Positions 60,358 through 64,000 of a stretch of 64,000 nucleotides of DNA are shown here, piece by piece. The stretch is taken from assembly GCA_045804965.1 (NCBI GenBank), contig JBJMMD010000004.1, positions 1 to 64,000 on the forward strand, in the 5' to 3' direction. The notes beneath the pieces were generated by a model, which searched no databases, was not told the origin of the DNA, and worked only from the letters and a program-made list of their open reading frames with translations. The translations under genes were made by a program, and so were the position numbers. Numbering within the stretch: position 1 is the stretch's first letter; every line of letters starts with the position of its first letter. Source of the DNA: CAVTUU01 sp045804965 (GTDB taxonomy: Bacteria > Chloroflexota > Chloroflexia > Thermomicrobiales > UBA6265).

Positions 60358-60924
60358 CTACTTCGTAAACTTCAAATCGACCAGTTGAATATCGCCGGTG
60401 GTTAGCGGCCCTTCGAAGTTGAAGATCGGCTCGCCGGTTGGCGTCACGTCCACGTTAGTCGTCGCCGTCACCTGGTCCCAGATCTTGAATCCGAAGGTGT
60501 CGGTCCCGAAATCGCCCTCACCGAGATCGGGCATGTTGACGTGGAACGGATGCTTACCGCTGCCGTCGATGGTCATGGTGCCGGTGATTTCGCGGCCGTA
60601 CGTGCTGCCCTGGATGGGACCATAGTCGGCGATGTTCGTCGACGCGTACCGCTTGCCGCCGGCGGAGACCAAAACGGTCCCCAGGATCAACGGTTCTTTG
60701 CTCCCCTTGACCGTGAGGCGGGTCGCGAAAACGGAAAAGGTCGCGGCTGTGCCGTCGCCGAGTTGGATCGTGCCGCCTCCAGCGGCACCGCCGCCGCCCT
60801 GCACGGCAATTTGTATGGCCGAGGCGGTGTCGGTGACCTGTCGCGCGTTGAGCATGAGGAGCGCGGCCGCGGAGGACCCGACGACGACGCGGCGACTAAG
60901 ACGATGCTGCGACGCAGCCTGCAT
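60358..60924 (-). CDS. Tat-exported beta-rich protein of unknown function
   Basis: 188 residues from the ATG at 60924, preceded by GAAGGAA; the frame extends to 60975 without a better site. A twin-arginine-like signal is at about 10-26 (SRRVVVGSSAAALLMLN). A Gly-rich spacer (QGGGGAAGGG) follows, then a beta domain with VFATRLTVKGSKEPLILGTV, YGREITGTMTIDGSGKHPFH and FGFKIWDQVTATTNV. I do not recognise the family. It faces the exported protein at 59689 tail to tail and lies beside the large LuxR-type regulator. Confidence 0.76.
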   Translation of the reverse strand: MQAASQHRLSRRVVVGSSAAALLMLNARQVTDTASAIQIAVQGGGGAAGGGTIQLGDGTAATFSVFATRLTVKGSKEPLILGTVLVSAGGKRYASTNIADYGPIQGSTYGREITGTMTIDGSGKHPFHVNMPDLGEGDFGTDTFGFKIWDQVTATTNVDVTPTGEPIFNFEGPLTTGDIQLVDLKFTK

Positions 60925-61044
60925 GTGATGTTCCTTCCCGTCATAAATCCGAAACGCTGACAAAAATGACCGCACGAAGACGAGGACATGCTTCCCGGTC
61001 CGATTTGATCGTGCCAGATCGACGCCGCCTGCGCATCGGCAGAA

Positions 61045-64000
61045 TTACCGAACGGCGGCCTGCGAATCGCCGCGGGTGACTAAGCCGTGCTCGAACGCCC
61101 AGATCGACAGTTCCGTGCGGTTGGCGGAATCGGTCTTCGTCAGCATATTACGCAAGTGGGCGTTCACCGTGCGCGGACTGATGTACAGCTCTTCGGATAT
61201 CTGGCGATCGGAATGGCCGCGCGCGACCAGTCGCAAGACATCGACCTCGCGCTCGGTCAACCCGGCCGGGAAAACGGCGCGGCCGGCGCCGACTCGCATC
61301 GCGCAGTCGGCTTCGAGTTTGCGGGCAACCGCGGCCCACGGTCCCATGCCGAGGGTGTCAAAGGCGGCAAGGGCGGAGCTCGCCAGCTCCGCCGCCCGCC
61401 CTGGGTCTCCTTTCGCCCGCGCGGTTGCTTCGTCGAGATCGACAATCGCACGCAGTGGACGCTGTTCGCTGAGGTGAAGCACGGTGCGCGCGCGGGCGAA
61501 GTAGTCGGTCGCCTCGGCATCGTTGCCGATCATTGCCGCCATCCGCGCCACCGTCAGCTCGTTCGATCCCTGCGGGTAATCGCCGACACCGGCCGCAATC
61601 AGATCGAGGGCAAAGCGACGGAGCGCGGGCGCGAACTCGCTCAACCCGAGTCGCCAGACAGCGCCGCCCGCGAAGGCGACGGCGCCGTTGTGATTGGCCG
61701 CCCTGGCAGGCGTGCGCTCGAAGATCGGAATCAACGTTTGGAGCAGACGGCTGGCTTCGTCCGCGGCTCCGATCTCGGCGTCGGCATAGGCCGCGATCGC
61801 GCCGTAGAGCGAGGCGGAGAGTGTGCCGACATCGTATGGGCCAAGCACCGGGGCATCGACGTGATTCGTCCAGAAAGCGGCGATGCTCGACCAATCTCCG
61901 CCGAGATAGACCGCGAACGACGTCGCCATCTCCATCGCCAAGACGCCCGATTGCCGTCCGGGCCCGAGGCGGGAAAGGAGTTCATTTGCCCGCTCCTCGC
62001 TCGCCCGTGCTTCAGCGAAATGACCGGTCGCGATATGGAGCCAGGTGAGTTGGTTCCAGGCCTGCGCTTCCCAGGCAATCGCGCCGGCCTGTTGCGCGAT
62101 CGCGATCAACTCCCGCCACAGCGCCTCGGCGTCGCGGAAGGCGCCGTGGCGGTAATGAAAATCGTTGGCGGCGACGGTGATCGCCTGCATCACCGCCGTT
62201 GGCTGCTGCCAGCGCCGGGCACGGGCGAGATAGGCCTCGGTTTCGGCACGAGTGCGCGGGTCGTACGACTCGACGCTGCGAGCGATGTCGTCCTCGTCGC
62301 CGAACTTGTGCAGGATCGCGACCGCGTCGGGATCGAACCCGAGCCAAAGACCGGCCCGTACGGTTTCCAGCGACAGCGGCTCGATCGGATCCACCAACAA
62401 CATCAACCGCGCCCACGACGGGTCGTGACGTTCGCGAACCAGTTGCAGGCCATGTTCGACCAGCGGCCGCCAAATGCGGGAATCGACCGTCGCCCGGTTG
62501 CGCAGTGAATTGGCGGCGAGGGCGATGAAATCGGCGATTTCCGTTTCGTCCGCGCCCGACGCGTGCAGAGCGGAGAGCGCATCGTCGATCGTCGCTCGCG
62601 CCTCTTCGCCCATTGCGGCGTCCGCTTCGGCTAGGGCAAGGCTGCACAGAATCCCGGCTCGGGTTTCCGCGTCCTCGCTCGCGGCGAGATCGCGCGCCAT
62701 CCGCAAGAAGACCACGGCTTGCTCGGGGGCGTGGCCGCGGCGCACGCGCTCGGCCGCGGCGAGCGCGTATTGAATCCCCGTAGCGGCGCCGGGGAGGGTC
62801 AGCGAACGGTGGTATTGCACGGCAAGCTCGGGCGCATGATCCATTTCGTGCCCGGCGTAAATCGCGGCGAGCGCTTCCGCCGCGCGGCGATGGATGCGCA
62901 CTCGCCGCGACGGGCTCCATGTTTCCGAAAGGGCATGTCGGACGATCGCGTGGACGAAGTCGTAGCGCTCGATATCGCTCGCCGGTTGGATCAGCCGGGC
63001 GGCCAGCGTCTCGTCGACCGCGTCGAGGAGGGCGTCCTCGGGCAGACCGGTCAGCGGCGGCAGCACAGCGAACTCGAACCCGTCAGGGAAGACGGCCGCA
63101 TGGGTTAGCATCCGCTCGGCGTCGGGCGAGAGATGGGTGAGCCGGCGGGTGACGAGCTGGCGCACAGAGTCGGGAATGCCAAGCTCGGTCAAACCGCCGG
63201 GCGCGATCAGTCCGCTGCCATCACGAACGAGTTTCCCTTCTTCCACCAGATGCCGGACCAACTCTTCGATGTAGAAGGGATTGCCGTTCGTTTCTGCATG
63301 AATCGTCAGCGCCAGATCATGACCGCCGTCCCCATCGCCAAGCAGCGAGACCACATCTTCGACCGCGAGACCCTTCAGCGCGATGAAGGTCGTGCCCGCC
63401 TCCCGGCGCAAGACGGGTAGGAGTTGGGCAAGGGGCTGGCGCGGGTCGAGATCGAGATCGCGATACGTGCCGAGAACGAACAACCGGCCCTGGCGGGCGA
63501 AGAATGCGAGGTGGAGCAAGAGATCGAGCGACGCACTGTCTGCCCACTGCAAGTCGTCGAGGACGACGAGCACAGGCGCGGTCTCGCCGAACTTGAGCAG
63601 CACGCGCGCGGCGGCGTCGAAGAGGCGGAATCGTTCTTCCTCGCGACTCAGGGCGACCGGAGCCGCGCTTTCCCCACCGGGAGAGGCCAAGTCCGGCACG
63701 AGCGTCGCCAGGGATGTGCGGGTTGGGTCGTCGAGCAAGTCCTGCGCACGGTCAGGGCCGGCGGCGCGAAAGACGCTGGAAATGGCCTCGATCCAGGGCG
63801 CGTATGGCGGCGACCAATCTCCCTCATAACAGTGGCCCCAGAGCACGCGGGCGTGGCGGGATTCGGCGACGGCCGCGAATGCGCGGGCGCTCCGAGTCTT
63901 CCCGATCCCGGGTTCGCCGCTCAGAAGCGCAACGCCGCCCCGACCGGCCGCGGCATCGTCAAGCTGGGCAAGGAGCGTGGCGAGTTCCGATTGCCGGCCG
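61045..64000 (-). CDS. Large LuxR-family regulator with AAA-type ATPase domain (5' end outside window)
   Basis: The frame is open to the window edge, so the N-terminus lies beyond base 64000; at least 985 residues are here. GRQSELATLLAQLDDAAAGR and the Walker A GEPGIGKTR lie close to the edge. Walker B is VLVVLDDLQWADSASLDLLL. The middle is a long helical region of tetratricopeptide type. The C-terminal helix-turn-helix is GLTEREVDVLRLVARGHSDR and QISEELYISPRTVNAHLRNM, the LuxR DNA-binding domain. Such LAL proteins act as ATP-dependent transcription activators after binding an inducer. The nearest possible target is the exported protein at 60358. Confidence 0.94.
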   Translation of the reverse strand, partial: GRQSELATLLAQLDDAAAGRGGVALLSGEPGIGKTRSARAFAAVAESRHARVLWGHCYEGDWSPPYAPWIEAISSVFRAAGPDRAQDLLDDPTRTSLATLVPDLASPGGESAAPVALSREEERFRLFDAAARVLLKFGETAPVLVVLDDLQWADSASLDLLLHLAFFARQGRLFVLGTYRDLDLDPRQPLAQLLPVLRREAGTTFIALKGLAVEDVVSLLGDGDGGHDLALTIHAETNGNPFYIEELVRHLVEEGKLVRDGSGLIAPGGLTELGIPDSVRQLVTRRLTHLSPDAERMLTHAAVFPDGFEFAVLPPLTGLPEDALLDAVDETLAARLIQPASDIERYDFVHAIVRHALSETWSPSRRVRIHRRAAEALAAIYAGHEMDHAPELAVQYHRSLTLPGAATGIQYALAAAERVRRGHAPEQAVVFLRMARDLAASEDAETRAGILCSLALAEADAAMGEEARATIDDALSALHASGADETEIADFIALAANSLRNRATVDSRIWRPLVEHGLQLVRERHDPSWARLMLLVDPIEPLSLETVRAGLWLGFDPDAVAILHKFGDEDDIARSVESYDPRTRAETEAYLARARRWQQPTAVMQAITVAANDFHYRHGAFRDAEALWRELIAIAQQAGAIAWEAQAWNQLTWLHIATGHFAEARASEERANELLSRLGPGRQSGVLAMEMATSFAVYLGGDWSSIAAFWTNHVDAPVLGPYDVGTLSASLYGAIAAYADAEIGAADEASRLLQTLIPIFERTPARAANHNGAVAFAGGAVWRLGLSEFAPALRRFALDLIAAGVGDYPQGSNELTVARMAAMIGNDAEATDYFARARTVLHLSEQRPLRAIVDLDEATARAKGDPGRAAELASSALAAFDTLGMGPWAAVARKLEADCAMRVGAGRAVFPAGLTEREVDVLRLVARGHSDRQISEELYISPRTVNAHLRNMLTKTDSANRTELSIWAFEHGLVTRGDSQAAVR

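Noticed and set aside
1..64000. tRNA, rRNA, insertion sequence or prophage
   Set aside because: I looked through the gaps and found no cloverleaf pattern, no conserved rRNA stretch and no transposase, integrase or phage gene.

Overview
The window is GC-rich chromosomal DNA, probably from a Chloroflexota bacterium of the Thermomicrobia type. This is inferred from gene style and is not proven. The pointers are several Tat-exported proteins, SpaA-type surface proteins with Pro/Thr/Glu linkers, a LuxR-type regulator with an ATPase domain, an ECF sigma factor followed by a membrane protein without a zinc motif, LLM flavin oxidoreductases, M29 aminopeptidases, and many short intergenic repeats. I see no rRNA, tRNA, CRISPR array, insertion sequence or phage gene.

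Layout. 1-8557: a secreted subtilase cut by the window edge and a 2216-residue surface protein (X25-like starch-enzyme domain, about 17 SpaA-like modules, Pro/Thr/Glu linkers, a PPNTG plus hydrophobic tail), both on the minus strand. 9163-16766: a YfhO-type membrane protein, an HTH-GAF regulator, an LLM oxidoreductase, a small unknown protein, and an SDR coupled to a PotD-like binding protein. 16934-23275: glycerol-3-phosphate dehydrogenase, a D-threonine-aldolase-like PLP enzyme, two unknown exported or membrane proteins and another SDR. 23573-29594: a cation efflux pump, then a complete rhamnose-type ABC importer (ATPase, two permeases, binding protein) closed by two hairpins. 29720-36134: two VOC proteins, a SnoaL-like protein, an SDR, a class-A beta-lactamase-like serine hydrolase, a DinB-like protein, an XRE regulator with a membrane partner, a DUF421 protein and a nucleoside deoxyribosyltransferase-like protein. 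36412-47215: two paralogous M29 aminopeptidases flank a block with a DUF4389 protein, a trans-sulfuration PLP enzyme, a BKACE protein, a DHA2 transporter, an XRE/MmyB-type regulator, a SnoaL-like protein and EPSP synthase. 47416-55749: a Tat-exported transglutaminase-like protein, a divergent 1814-residue VWA/PPC surface protein, and a frameshifted remnant of a second transglutaminase-like gene. 55921-64000: dienelactone hydrolase and HD phosphohydrolase, then an ECF sigma operon with exported proteins, and finally a large LuxR-family regulator cut by the right edge.

The most interesting unit is 57459-59609. An ECF sigma factor overlaps a single-span membrane protein, probably its anti-sigma factor. 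The outer domain of that protein resembles the Tat-exported protein encoded next (shared MAGHP-x-x-GTW start and DGG...W-x-A-x-G core). This suggests a sensor domain that also exists as a free secreted copy. A second theme is the repeats: at least three families sit in intergenic DNA, mostly just past stop codons, and one copy supplies the last codons of the glycerol-3-phosphate dehydrogenase gene.
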